Origin: Mycolicibacterium sp. TY81
GTDB taxonomy: Bacteria; Actinomycetota; Actinomycetes; Mycobacteriales; Mycobacteriaceae
Length of the DNA stretch: 64,000 bases
Direction of reading: 5' to 3'
NCBI RefSeq assembly: GCF_018326285.1
Contig: NZ_AP023362.1
Span: 4,836,001-4,900,000, forward strand
The position numbers and the translations under genes are program-made. Of the stretch, positions 9,018-18,269 are shown piece by piece; position 1 is the stretch's first letter; each line of letters begins with the position of its first letter. Under the pieces are notes generated by a model. It did not search any database, was not told the DNA's origin, and saw nothing but the letters and a program-made list of their open reading frames with translations.

Positions 9018-12000
9018 TCAGAGCAGGCCGAGCAGCTGCAGGTCGGTGATGTACTTGACGATCACCGGCGCGGTGACGTGCGGGATGTCCTTGTCCGGCC
9101 CGAGCTTCGCCTCCTGCACGGCCTCGCGGAACACGACCACCGGTGCGATGGACCCGTTGTGCGGGTGTTCCGGCTTCTGGTAGTTGTGCAGCAGCGGCAG
9201 CAGTGACGCCTGGCGCTGCCGGTCCGGCAGGGCCCGCAGGGTGGTCTCGAAGCGGGCCAGCCATTCGGCGTAATCATCAACGCGGGCAATGGAATACCCG
9301 GCCTCGATCAGCCAGTCGACGAACTCGTCCATGCCCAGGCCAGCGGAGTGCGGGTTCATCACGTGGTAGGTGACGAACTCGCCGGCGGGGCGCACGCCCA
9401 GCGTGTCGATGGCCTCGGCGATGAACTCGACTGGCAGCCCGTCGTAGTGCGCGGCCTGCCGGTTGCCCTCGGCGTCCAGCTCGTAGAACGACTTCGGCGC
9501 GATGCCGGTGGCCACCAGCGAGAACATCATGCGGGTGAACATGTCGGGCAGGTTGAGCTGCCCGGCGTACGACGTGTCCGCCAGGATCATGTCGCAGCGG
9601 AACACCGAAACGGGAAGTCCGCAAAGGTCATTGGCCTCGCGCAGCAGCACCTCACCGGCCCACTTGCTGTTGCCGTAGCCGTTCGCGTAACCGTCGTGCA
9701 CGGCACGCACCGGACTCATCACGCGCACGTCCGCCTCTTCGGTGAACGTGCCCGGCGTCAGCTGGTCACCGACACCGATGGTCGAGACGTAGATGTACGG
9801 CTTCTGTCGGGTGGTCAGCGCGATGCGGATCAGCTCGGCGGTGCCGAGCGCGTTGGGTCCGAAGAGCTCGCTGCACGGCAACACGTGGTTCACCAGCGCG
9901 GCGGGATCGACGATGACGTCGACTTCGTCGGCCAGTCGCTGCCAAACCTCCTGCGACAGACCGAGATTCTCGTCGCCCTTGTCGCCGGCGATGACCTCGA
10001 GGTGATCGGCGGCCAGGGCCTGGTAGTGCGCCAGCAGCTTCGGATCACCGGAGTCGAAGGTGGCATCCAGCCGCGCCCGAGCCTCGTCGTCGGACTTGGC
10101 GCGCACCAGCGCGATCACCTTGCCGTCGACCAGGTCCATGCGCTCCAGCCATTCCAGCGCCAGATAGCGACCCAGGAATCCGGTTGCGCCCGTGAGCAAT
10201 ACGGTCCGGACCTCGGCGGCCGGCCCCGGCAGTGACGGTGCGGCGGCCAACGTCGCGGCGTCGATGAACTTGTCCAGCGTGAGGTCCGCTGCGCGTACCT
10301 CGACGGCGTTCTTGCCGTGCACCGAGCTGAAGCTGGGCCGCTTGGCGCCACCACTGCGTTCGTTCTCGATGTAGGCGGCCAGCGCGGCCAGATCGTTGGC
10401 GGGGCTGACGATGATGCCGACCTGGACCTCGACGCCGAAGATCTCCTCGAGCAGATTTCCGAAGGTCAACGCGGACAACGAGTCTCCACCGAGATCGGTG
10501 AAGTGGGCGTCGGCCGACACCTCGCCGGAGGCGCCCAGCAGCGCGCTCGCCGCCCGGATGACGGTCGGCAGGGCCGGGCCTTCGGCGCCGTGCTGCCGCA
10601 GCTCACGGAGTTCATCGGCTTGTCCGGCAGCAAGACTCACGTACAGGTCTTCCAGCGCCGGGCCGTAGTGCGCCTTGAGCTTCGGCCAGGCCAGCTTGCG
10701 GATGCCGGTCAGCAGCCCGTTCTCCAGCGAGAACGGTTCGGTCTCGATGATGAAGTCGCGGGGGATCTCGTAGGACTGCAGCTCGGCGGCCTTCGCGACC
10801 TCCTGCAGCGAGTCACTGATCCGCTGCTTGAGTTCGGCGGAATCCCAACGGGCCAGGGCATCTTCGGTCGGAACCACGACAGCCAGCAGGTACGGCTGGG
10901 CGCTGTTGCCGTAGACGTAGATCTGCCGGACCAGCGGGCTGTTGTTGCTGAACGCCGCCTCCAGCTTGGCCAGCGTGACGAACTCGCCCTGCGCCAGCTT
11001 GAGCACGTTGTTGCGGCGGTCGACGTACTGGATCTGGTCGGGCCCGATCTCGGCGACGACGTCGCCGGTGCGGTAGAAACCGTCCTCGTCGAAAACGCTC
11101 GCGGTGACTTCGGGACGCTTGTAATAGCCCGGGAACAGGTACTGGGTCTTCACCAGCAGCTCACCGCGCGGGAAGGGCTGGTCGGTCAGGTAGTAGCCCA
11201 GGTCGGGCACATCGACCAGCTTGTAATCCAGGGTCGGCGGGCGCTGGATGACGCCGTCGAAGAAGACCATGCCGGCCTCGGTGGAGCCGTAGCCCTCCAG
11301 CAGGTGGATGCCTAGAAACTTCTCGACCCACGCCTTGAGCTCGTCGGTGATGGGCGCCGAACCGGTCATCGCCTTGATGTAGCGGCCACCGACCAGGTTC
11401 TGCCGCATGTCGGCCATCACCTGCTGCTCGATGTCGTCGCGCTCGGCCTCACCGGCACCGGCGGGCACCAGCTTGTCGACGCGGCTCTGGAATTCCAGGT
11501 ACAGCATCTCCCAGACACGGGGCACCAGGTTCAGCTCGGTGGGCCGCGCCAGCGCGAAATCCTCGAGGAGAGTGGACAAGTCGCTCTTGGCGGCGAAGTA
11601 GACGATGCCGCCGTTGGCCAGGCTGGAGTACAGGATGCCACGGCCCATGACGTGGCTCATCGGCATGAACGCCAGGTTGATCGACGCCTCGCTGGGGCCG
11701 AACCACGCCGTGCTGGCCCGGCGCCAGAAGCTCGTCATGTTGCTCTCGGGGTACATCGCGCCCTTGGGCGCACCGGTCGAGCCGGACGTGTAGATCAGCA
11801 GGGCCAGTGGGTCGGCCTCTTCGGAGACCGGGGCCGGGGCGTCCGGCAGTTCACGGCCGCGGCTCAGCACGTCGCCGAAGGTCTCGACCGTGACGTTCAG
11901 GCCGGCCAGCGCCTCTCGGGCCCGGTCGATGGCGTCGCGCTCGTCGTCGACCTCGGCGTGGTGGTCGAACACCAGGAAGCGGGCGGGCGCGGGGCCACCG

Positions 12001-12536
12001 ACCGCAAGTTCGACGGCGTCGGCCACGTAGTCCGCGCTCACCGCGATCAGCACCGGTTCGGTCTCGGCGACGATCGGCAGCAGCGACGACGCCGCGGAGC
12101 TCGTCTGCAGCGGCACGGACACGGCGCCGATCTGCCCGAGCGCGGTGTCGATGACGGTGTAGTCGGTGCTGGTGAAGCCGAGGATGGCGACGCGGTCGCC
12201 GGCCTTGACGCCGTCGGCGTGTAGCGCGGCGGCGACGGCGCGGATGCGGTCCCACAGCTCGCCGTAGGTGATGGTGTCGTACTTCGGCAGCAGCCGCGCG
12301 ACGGTGCGGCCGTTCTCGGTGACGAACTCGACGGCGCGCTGTCCGAGCGCGGTCCGGTCGGCATAGCCGTTGAGAACGGTCTTCACGATCTCGGGCAGTC
12401 GCATGCCCGGTTCTTCGACCGACTGGGCCACGGACTGCAGCGGCACGGCCGCGGCGAACTGCGGGTCATTGGCGGACAGGTCGGCGATCCGGCGGGCGAG
12501 CTCGTCAGTAGCGCTTTCGGCATGGTCAATCGACAT
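9018..12536 (-). CDS. car: carboxylic acid reductase (CAR), paralogue 1
   Basis: 1172-residue three-domain enzyme that reduces carboxylic (including fatty) acids to aldehydes with ATP and NADPH. Adenylation domain with YTSGSTGAPKG; carrier domain LGGDSLSAL with phosphopantetheine Ser686; C-terminal reductase with TGATGFLGR near 780 and the Tyr-x3-Lys motif YGNSK near 953. It needs a phosphopantetheinyl transferase encoded elsewhere. ATG preceded by GAGGT 7 nt upstream. It is the downstream member of a tandem pair; the C-terminal thirds of the two share long identical DNA tracts. Family relatives are called FadD9 or Car. Confidence 0.95.
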   Translation of the reverse strand: MSIDHAESATDELARRIADLSANDPQFAAAVPLQSVAQSVEEPGMRLPEIVKTVLNGYADRTALGQRAVEFVTENGRTVARLLPKYDTITYGELWDRIRAVAAALHADGVKAGDRVAILGFTSTDYTVIDTALGQIGAVSVPLQTSSAASSLLPIVAETEPVLIAVSADYVADAVELAVGGPAPARFLVFDHHAEVDDERDAIDRAREALAGLNVTVETFGDVLSRGRELPDAPAPVSEEADPLALLIYTSGSTGAPKGAMYPESNMTSFWRRASTAWFGPSEASINLAFMPMSHVMGRGILYSSLANGGIVYFAAKSDLSTLLEDFALARPTELNLVPRVWEMLYLEFQSRVDKLVPAGAGEAERDDIEQQVMADMRQNLVGGRYIKAMTGSAPITDELKAWVEKFLGIHLLEGYGSTEAGMVFFDGVIQRPPTLDYKLVDVPDLGYYLTDQPFPRGELLVKTQYLFPGYYKRPEVTASVFDEDGFYRTGDVVAEIGPDQIQYVDRRNNVLKLAQGEFVTLAKLEAAFSNNSPLVRQIYVYGNSAQPYLLAVVVPTEDALARWDSAELKQRISDSLQEVAKAAELQSYEIPRDFIIETEPFSLENGLLTGIRKLAWPKLKAHYGPALEDLYVSLAAGQADELRELRQHGAEGPALPTVIRAASALLGASGEVSADAHFTDLGGDSLSALTFGNLLEEIFGVEVQVGIIVSPANDLAALAAYIENERSGGAKRPSFSSVHGKNAVEVRAADLTLDKFIDAATLAAAPSLPGPAAEVRTVLLTGATGFLGRYLALEWLERMDLVDGKVIALVRAKSDDEARARLDATFDSGDPKLLAHYQALAADHLEVIAGDKGDENLGLSQEVWQRLADEVDVIVDPAALVNHVLPCSELFGPNALGTAELIRIALTTRQKPYIYVSTIGVGDQLTPGTFTEEADVRVMSPVRAVHDGYANGYGNSKWAGEVLLREANDLCGLPVSVFRCDMILADTSYAGQLNLPDMFTRMMFSLVATGIAPKSFYELDAEGNRQAAHYDGLPVEFIAEAIDTLGVRPAGEFVTYHVMNPHSAGLGMDEFVDWLIEAGYSIARVDDYAEWLARFETTLRALPDRQRQASLLPLLHNYQKPEHPHNGSIAPVVVFREAVQEAKLGPDKDIPHVTAPVIVKYITDLQLLGLL

Positions 12537-12653
12537 GAAGAAACCTCACGAAAAAATCGAAATCTCGAATGGGTACGCCCCGTTGCATCCCCACTAATTG
12601 AATGACGCTGGCGCGGCCGCCGTTGTTCCGGCGATTTCCTGCCAGTTCCCTGT

Positions 12654-12702
12654 GATTTGTGCACGATTTTCCGCGGCTACCGCGGAAAATCGTGCACAAA
12701 TC
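12654..12702. repeat. 49-bp perfect palindrome, copy 3
   Basis: Same 22-bp arms as the other copies, loop GCTAC. It lies 7 nt beyond the stop codon of the upstream reductase gene (minus strand) and about 120 bp upstream of the start of the next one, so it probably separates their transcripts. Confidence 0.9.
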
Positions 12703-12709
12703 ACCAAGC

Positions 12710-15700
12710 TCAGAGCAGGCCGAGCAGCTGCAGATCGGTGATGTACTTGACGATCACCGGGGCACCGATGTGCGGAATGTCCTTGTCGGCACCGATTTTC
12801 GCGTTCTGCACGGCAGCGCGGAACCGATCGACCGGGGCGATGGAGCCCGCCACGGGGTAGCTCGGCTGCTGGTAGTTGTGCAGCAGCGGCAGCAGTGACG
12901 CCTGGCGCTGCCGGTCCTGCAGGCCGCGCAGCGCCGTCTCGAACCGGGTCAGCCAGTCGGCGTAATCATCAACGCGCGCAACAGGATAACCGGCCTCGAT
13001 CAGCCAGTCGACGAACTCGTCCATGCCGATGCCGTCGTCGTGCGGGTTCATCACGTGGTACGTCTCGAAGGTCGAGTCGGACTCACCGGCCGCGACCTGC
13101 ACGGCCAGCGTCGAGATGGATTCGGAGACGAACTCGACGGGCAGCCCGTCGTAGTGCGCCCGTTGGCGCTGACCTGAGGCATCCAGCTCGTAGAACGACT
13201 TCGGGGCGATGCCGGTGGCCACCAGCGAGAACATCATGCGGGTGAACATGTCGGGCAGGTTTAGCTGTCCGGCGTAGGTGGTGTCGGCCAGGATCATGTC
13301 GCAGCGGAACACCGAAACGGGAAGTCCGCAAAGGTCATTGGCCTCGCGCAGCAGGACCTCGCCGGCCCACTTGCTGTTGCCGTAGCCGTTGGCGTAGCTG
13401 TCATCTACCGGCCGCACGGCGCTCATCACGCGGACGTCAGCGGCCTCGACGAACTCCCCGGGTGCGACGCTGCCGCCGACCGCGATGGTCGAGACGTAGG
13501 CGAACGGCTTGATCCGCGTGGTCAGCGCGATCCGGATCAGCTCCGCGGTACCCAACGCGTTCGGTCCGAACAGCTCGCTGTAGGGCAGCACGTGGTTCAC
13601 CAGCGCCGCGGGGTCCACGATGAAGTCGACGGTGTCGGCGAGCCGCTGCCAAACTTCCTGCGACAGGCCGAGATTCGCTTCGCCCTTGTCGCCCGCGATG
13701 ACCTCCAGGTGGTCGGACAGCGACCGGTAGTGCGCCAGCAGCTTCGGATCACCGGAGTCGAACGTCGCGTCGAGTCGGGCGCGGGCGTCGGCGTCGGACT
13801 TGCCGCGGACCAGGCAGATGACCTTGCCGTCGACCAGGTCCATGCGCTCCAGCCACTCCAAGGCCAGGTATCGACCCAGGAATCCGGTTGCGCCCGTGAG
13901 CAATACGGTGCGCACCTCGGAGGCCGGCCCCGGGAGCGACGGCGCGGCGGCCAAGGTCTCGGCGTCGATGAACTTGTCCAGCGTCAGGTCCGCGGCGCGC
14001 GCCTCGGTGGCATTCTTGCCGTGCACCGTGGAGAACGTCGGCCGCTTGCTGCCCGCGCGCTCTCCTTCGATGTAGGCCGCTACGCCCGCGAGGTCGGTGG
14101 CCGGGCTGACGATCACGCCGACGGGCACCTCGACCTCGAAGATCTCCTCCAGCAGGTTGCCGAAGGTCAACGCGGACAACGAATCTCCGCCCAGGTCGGT
14201 GAAGTGGGCGTCGCCGGCAACCTCGGAGGCGGACGCCCCGAGGGTGGCACTGACAGCGCGCAGCACGGTCTCGAGCACCGGCGCATCGGACGCGCGCAGT
14301 GAACGCAGCGCCCGCAGTTCAGCGGCCTGCCCTTCGGCCAGCTCGGCGTACAGCTGCTCCAGCTCGGCGCCGTACCGGGCCTTCAGCGTGGGCCAGGCCA
14401 GCTTGCGGACGCCGGTGAGCAGCCCGTTCTCCAGCGAGAACGGTTCGGTCTCGATGATGAAATCGCGCGGCACCTCGTACGACTGCAGCCCGGCCTCACG
14501 GGCCACCGTCTGCAGTGCGTCGGCCAGTTCGGGCCGCAGCGCCTCGGCGTCAGAAACGCCGCTCAAAGCTTCTGCGGTAGGCACGATCACGGCCAGCAGG
14601 TACGAACGAGAGCTGTTGCCGTACACGTAGATCTGGCGGATCAGCGGGCTGGTGCCGAACGCAGCCTCCAGCTTGGACACCGTCACGAACTCGCCCTGTG
14701 CCAGCTTCAGCACGTTGTTGCGGCGATCGAGGTACTGCAGGTGATCAGGACCGAGCTCGGCGACGATGTCACCGGTCCGGTAGAAGCCGTCGGCGTCGAA
14801 AACGTCAGCGGTGACGTCGGGCCGCTTGTAGTAGCCGGGGATCAAATCCGTTGACTTCAAGAGCAATTCGCCGCGCGGATGCGGACGGTCGGTGGAGAGG
14901 TAGCCGAGTTCGGGCACGTCGACCAGCTTGTAGTCGAGCACCGGCGGACGGCTCACGTGGCCGCTGACCATGACGCCGCCGGCCTCGGTAGAGCCGTACG
15001 CCTCCATCAGCTCCAGCCCGAGGAACTTCTGTACCCAGGCCTTGAGTTCGGGCGAGATCGGCGCCGACCCCGTCATGGCGACCAGCTGCCGCCCGCCGAT
15101 CAGGCTGACACTGCGCTCATCGAGCACCTGCTGTTCGGCGACGCCGTCGAGGGCGCGGCGGTCGACCTCGCTCTGCACCTCCTGGTGGATCATCTCCCAG
15201 ACCCGGGGCACGAACGTCATCTGCGTCGGCCGGACCAGCGCGATGTCCTCCAGCAAGGTGGACAGGTCGCTCTTGGCGGCGAAGTACACGGTGCCGCCGT
15301 GGGCCAGCGTGCGGTAGACGGTGCCGCGGCCCATCATGTGGCTCATCGGCAGGAAGCTCAGGACGATCGAGGGCAGCGCGGGCTGCTGGTGCGTGAGACC
15401 GGTCCGCCACGCGTTGGTGACGAGGCGCTCGGGGTACATGGCGCCCTTGGGGGTACCGGTGCTGCCGGAGGTGTAGATCAGCACCAACAGGGGGTCCGGA
15501 TCCGCGGACACTGCGGGCTCGACGGCCGGCAGCGCGCCACCGCGTGCGACCAGATCCGCGAGAGTCTCGACCACGACGCCACGCTCGGCCAGACGCGCGG
15601 CCGCCCGTTCGACGGCCTCGCGCTCGTCGTGGACCGCGGCGTGGTGGTCGAACACGACCACCCGCGTCAGTGCGGCGCCGGCGCCCAGAACCAGTTCGAC

Positions 15701-16225
15701 GGCGTCGTCGAGGAACTTCACATCGGCGAACAGCGCGCGGGGTTCGGTCTCGTCAAGAATGGGGCGCAGCTGCTCGACGGGTGCGCTGGTCTGCAGCGGA
15801 ACGGCGACGACGCCGGCCCGCGCCAGGGCGGTGTCGACGATCGTGAACTCGGCGCTCGTGAAGCCGAGCATGGCGACGCGGTCGCCGGGGGCGACGGCGT
15901 CGGGCCCGCTGAGCAGGGCGTTGTCGACGGCCTGGATCTGCTGCCAGACCTCGCCGTAGGTGATGGTGTCGTAGCGTGGCAGCAGCCGCGCGACGGTGCG
16001 GCCGTTCTCGGTGACGTACTCGACGGCGCGCTGTCCCAGCGCAGGCCGGTCGGCGTAGGCGGCCATGACCGTGTGGATGATTTCGGGGAGCCGGATGCCG
16101 GGCTCTTCGAGTGCGGCGGCGACCCCGGCGAGGGGGCGCGCGGCGGCAAGTTGGGGGTCGGCAGCGCAGAGGTCAGCGATGCGCTGCGTCAGCTCGTCGG
16201 TAAATAGGGTTTCTTCGTTCGACAT
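12710..16225 (-). CDS. car: carboxylic acid reductase (CAR), paralogue 2
   Basis: 1171 residues, same architecture as the adjacent paralogue: adenylation domain with [11 protein letters not shown], carrier motif GGDSLSAL with Ser682, reductase with TGATGFLGR and YGNSK. It makes aldehydes from carboxylic acids using ATP and NADPH. The N-terminal half diverges more from paralogue 1 than the reductase half. The ATG is preceded by TGAGGTTGTT, nearly the same leader as paralogue 1. A palindrome at 16267 lies about 40 bp upstream of the start and may regulate it. Which acids each paralogue prefers cannot be read from sequence. Confidence 0.95.
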   Translation of the reverse strand: MSNEETLFTDELTQRIADLCAADPQLAAARPLAGVAAALEEPGIRLPEIIHTVMAAYADRPALGQRAVEYVTENGRTVARLLPRYDTITYGEVWQQIQAVDNALLSGPDAVAPGDRVAMLGFTSAEFTIVDTALARAGVVAVPLQTSAPVEQLRPILDETEPRALFADVKFLDDAVELVLGAGAALTRVVVFDHHAAVHDEREAVERAAARLAERGVVVETLADLVARGGALPAVEPAVSADPDPLLVLIYTSGSTGTPKGAMYPERLVTNAWRTGLTHQQPALPSIVLSFLPMSHMMGRGTVYRTLAHGGTVYFAAKSDLSTLLEDIALVRPTQMTFVPRVWEMIHQEVQSEVDRRALDGVAEQQVLDERSVSLIGGRQLVAMTGSAPISPELKAWVQKFLGLELMEAYGSTEAGGVMVSGHVSRPPVLDYKLVDVPELGYLSTDRPHPRGELLLKSTDLIPGYYKRPDVTADVFDADGFYRTGDIVAELGPDHLQYLDRRNNVLKLAQGEFVTVSKLEAAFGTSPLIRQIYVYGNSSRSYLLAVIVPTAEALSGVSDAEALRPELADALQTVAREAGLQSYEVPRDFIIETEPFSLENGLLTGVRKLAWPTLKARYGAELEQLYAELAEGQAAELRALRSLRASDAPVLETVLRAVSATLGASASEVAGDAHFTDLGGDSLSALTFGNLLEEIFEVEVPVGVIVSPATDLAGVAAYIEGERAGSKRPTFSTVHGKNATEARAADLTLDKFIDAETLAAAPSLPGPASEVRTVLLTGATGFLGRYLALEWLERMDLVDGKVICLVRGKSDADARARLDATFDSGDPKLLAHYRSLSDHLEVIAGDKGEANLGLSQEVWQRLADTVDFIVDPAALVNHVLPYSELFGPNALGTAELIRIALTTRIKPFAYVSTIAVGGSVAPGEFVEAADVRVMSAVRPVDDSYANGYGNSKWAGEVLLREANDLCGLPVSVFRCDMILADTTYAGQLNLPDMFTRMMFSLVATGIAPKSFYELDASGQRQRAHYDGLPVEFVSESISTLAVQVAAGESDSTFETYHVMNPHDDGIGMDEFVDWLIEAGYPVARVDDYADWLTRFETALRGLQDRQRQASLLPLLHNYQQPSYPVAGSIAPVDRFRAAVQNAKIGADKDIPHIGAPVIVKYITDLQLLGLL

Positions 16226-16266
16226 AACAACCTCATCAATTGGTTCACCAGCGTCGCCAATTACAA

Positions 16267-16283
16267 CGTTAGCAAAACTAACG
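16267..16283. promoter_or_regulatory. operator-like palindrome upstream of CAR paralogue 2
   Basis: CGTTAG-CAAAA-CTAACG, a 6-bp perfect inverted repeat, 42-58 bp upstream of the reductase ATG, in an AT-rich stretch unlike its surroundings. Regulator unknown. Confidence 0.4.
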
Positions 16284-16323
16284 ATATGCCCGTAATGGCT
16301 GTGGGAGAAACCACACCTATTGT

Positions 16324-17247
16324 TCAGCGCTCGGAGGTCGATTGCACCTGCGGCGGTGCGATCGGCGGCGCCACCTTCGCGCCCGCCTGCGTTTCGTACG
16401 CGCCCTCGTCACGGCCGAGAGCGATGGTCGCGGCCGCCATGGCACCGATGGACACCACGAGCGCGACGGCCTCGGCGCCGGTCGTGTCGAAGCCCTCACC
16501 GAGCACCAAGGCGCCCAGTACGACGGCCACCACCGGTTCCAGCACCAGCATGGTCGGCACCGACGTCTGCAGCGCGCCGGCATGGAACGCCGACTGCTGC
16601 AGTACGGTCGCAACCGCTCCCAAGATGATGAGCAGGTACGGCGCCGGCGTCGTCAGCAAGCCGAGCCAGCCCCGGTGCTGCAGGATCGCCATGAAGATCT
16701 TGGTGACGACCGCGACGACACCGAACAGCACGCCGACGCCGACGGCCAGCAGGACCGCGCGAGCCCAGCCGCTGCACCGCAGCGCCAACAGCACGCAGCC
16801 GATGATCACCGCGGCGCACACCGCGGCGACCAGCACGATAACCCCAGGTGAGGCCAGGTGTTCGTCGCGTTCAGGCCGCGCCAGGACGACGAATCCCGCC
16901 AGTCCGATGGTCAGCAATCCGGCCCACAACCACTCGCCGCGCGTCACCCGGCGGTGCGCCTGGCGGGCACTCAGCGGCAGCGCGAACAGCAATGCCGAGA
17001 CCAGCAGCGGCTGCACCACCAGCAGGGATCCGTGTGCCAGCGCCAGCGCCTGGAAGACATAGCCTGCGACGGCCGCAGCCGTCCCGGCCCACCACAGCCG
17101 GCGGCTCAGCAGCGTCGACAGCATGACGACGCTGACGCCGTGTTCGGGCGGCACGTCGATGGTCGCGCGCTGGCGCACCACGATGCCGACGGCCGCGCAG
17201 ACGGCCGCGCACAGGGCGAAAAGCACCACCAGTCCGTGTTGGATCAA
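16324..17247 (-). CDS. DMT-superfamily (EamA-like) membrane transporter
   Basis: 307 residues from a TTG start, with about ten predicted transmembrane helices (from [18 protein letters not shown] to [18 protein letters not shown]), arranged as two EamA-like repeats. Function is probably export of a small metabolite or drug; the substrate cannot be inferred. The TTG is chosen because the first helix begins right after it and because the stop of a short upstream ORF overlaps it (TTGA). The reading frame stays open upstream to 17454, but that extension is Arg/His/Pro-rich and unlike a membrane protein N-terminus. Confidence 0.75.
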   Translation of the reverse strand: MIQHGLVVLFALCAAVCAAVGIVVRQRATIDVPPEHGVSVVMLSTLLSRRLWWAGTAAAVAGYVFQALALAHGSLLVVQPLLVSALLFALPLSARQAHRRVTRGEWLWAGLLTIGLAGFVVLARPERDEHLASPGVIVLVAAVCAAVIIGCVLLALRCSGWARAVLLAVGVGVLFGVVAVVTKIFMAILQHRGWLGLLTTPAPYLLIILGAVATVLQQSAFHAGALQTSVPTMLVLEPVVAVVLGALVLGEGFDTTGAEAVALVVSIGAMAAATIALGRDEGAYETQAGAKVAPPIAPPQVQSTSER

Positions 17248-17306
17248 CGGAGGCGTCCGATCAGCGTGGCCGCGTACCGCGCCACAGGGCTCACCGGAAA
17301 CATCAC
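17244..17306 (-). CDS. 20-codon upstream ORF coupled to the DMT transporter
   Basis: A 20-residue peptide starting on GTG (17306) or ATG (17303) and ending in TGA that overlaps the transporter's TTG start. A TACCCT -10 ends 6 nt before the GTG, as in leaderless mycobacterial transcripts. It may be a leader peptide that couples or controls transporter translation, or simply the first ORF of the mRNA. Nothing in the peptide suggests a metabolite-sensing run of one amino acid. Confidence 0.4.
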   Translation of the reverse strand: MMFPVSPVARYAATLIGRLR

Positions 17307-17312
17307 GCCCAA

Positions 17313-17318
17313 AGGGTA
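17313..17318 (-). promoter_or_regulatory. -10 hexamer for the leader ORF and DMT transporter
   Basis: TACCCT on the minus strand, 6 nt before the GTG of the short ORF. Confidence 0.45.
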
Positions 17319-17521
17319 GTCGAGCGGGACTATCTGTCCCACTCGCGAACCGTGCGACCACCGACGCGGGCGACGGTTCGCTCCGTCGAGCGTGGGCCTC
17401 GGCGCGACCGAACCCGGCATGTCGCCTCGTCAGGCCACACGCTCGGCGCAGCACCCACGCAACGCGCCGTGCATCGACTTAACGAAACCTTAAATATCTC
17501 TTATTTTTCTTAGACTTGAGG
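17319..17521. other. intergenic region with competing hairpins
   Basis: Part of the 287-bp gap between the DMT transporter and the SDR gene. GCGAACCGT (17345) can pair with ACGGTTCGC (17373). GAGCGTG (17388) can pair with CACGCTC (17438), or overlapping GCGTGGG (17390) with CCCACGC (17454); the last two exclude each other. AT-rich promoter DNA (17490-17515) follows. No ORF of note. It could be a structured leader for either flanking gene or merely two back-to-back promoters. Confidence 0.35.
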
Positions 17522-17527
17522 TACGGT
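17522..17527 (+). promoter_or_regulatory. -10 hexamer for the SDR gene
   Basis: TACGGT lies 7 nt before the ATG at 17535, preceded by an AT-rich segment; leaderless transcription likely. Confidence 0.5.
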
Positions 17528-17534
17528 CGATGCC

Positions 17535-18269
17535 ATGCACACCAGGATCGCTCTCGTCACCGGCGCTTCCCGCGGCATCGGCGCCGCCGTGGCCCAGCAG
17601 CTCGCCGCGCCGGACACCCACGTCCTGGTGAACTACCGCGAGAAGGCCAAACGCGCCAACACCGTCGTCGACGGCATCCTGGCCGCCGGCGGCCAGGCCT
17701 CCGCGATCGGCGCCGACGTCTCCGACGCTGCCGCGGCCAAAGCCATGATCGACCGGATCGACAGCCGGTTCGGGCGCCTGGACATGCTGGTGCTCAACGC
17801 GTCGGGCGGCCTGGAGTTCGGCGCCGCGCCCGACTACGCGATGCGCCTCAACCGCGACGCCCAGCTGCGGCTCGTCGACCTCGCGCTGCCCCTGATGCCC
17901 GCCGGCGCGCAGATCGTGTTCGTCACCAGCCACGAGGCGCACTGCTACCCGCACCTGCCGGTGCCTGACGCCTACGCCCCCATCGCCGCCAGCAAGCGCG
18001 CCGGCGAAGACGCACTGCGGGCACTTCGGCCCGAATTCGACCGCTGCCGAATCGGATTCACGATCGTCTCGGGCGACATGATCGAGGGCACGATCATCGC
18101 CAAGCTGTACGAGCGTCGCGATCCGCAAGCGGTCGGGGCGCGCCGCAGCCAGGGCCCACTGCCGACCATCGAGCAGTTCGCGTCGGCCATCACCATCGCT
18201 GCGACCGGGCGCGACTTGCGCGACACCGTCTATGTCGGCGGCGAGGACCATCTGGTCCGGCCGGCGTGA
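17535..18269 (+). CDS. atypical short-chain dehydrogenase/reductase
   Basis: 244-residue Rossmann protein with the SDR nucleotide motif TGASRGIG at 9-16, DVSD at 61-64, LNAS in place of NNAG at 87-90 and catalytic-type Ser132. The usual Tyr-x3-Lys is not present: before Lys154 the sequence is AYAPIAASK, so the position four before Lys is Ile150, and the nearest Tyr (147) is seven before it. It may use a shifted Tyr or be catalytically altered. Its stop codon abuts the stop of the convergent alcohol dehydrogenase with no base between them. Confidence 0.8.
   Translation: MHTRIALVTGASRGIGAAVAQQLAAPDTHVLVNYREKAKRANTVVDGILAAGGQASAIGADVSDAAAAKAMIDRIDSRFGRLDMLVLNASGGLEFGAAPDYAMRLNRDAQLRLVDLALPLMPAGAQIVFVTSHEAHCYPHLPVPDAYAPIAASKRAGEDALRALRPEFDRCRIGFTIVSGDMIEGTIIAKLYERRDPQAVGARRSQGPLPTIEQFASAITIAATGRDLRDTVYVGGEDHLVRPA

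Noticed and set aside
12537-12653. Searching the gap between the two CAR genes for a gene
   Set aside because: 117 bp with no ORF or conserved motif; it holds the leader of CAR paralogue 1 (GAGGT ribosome-binding site) and an AT-rich stretch only.
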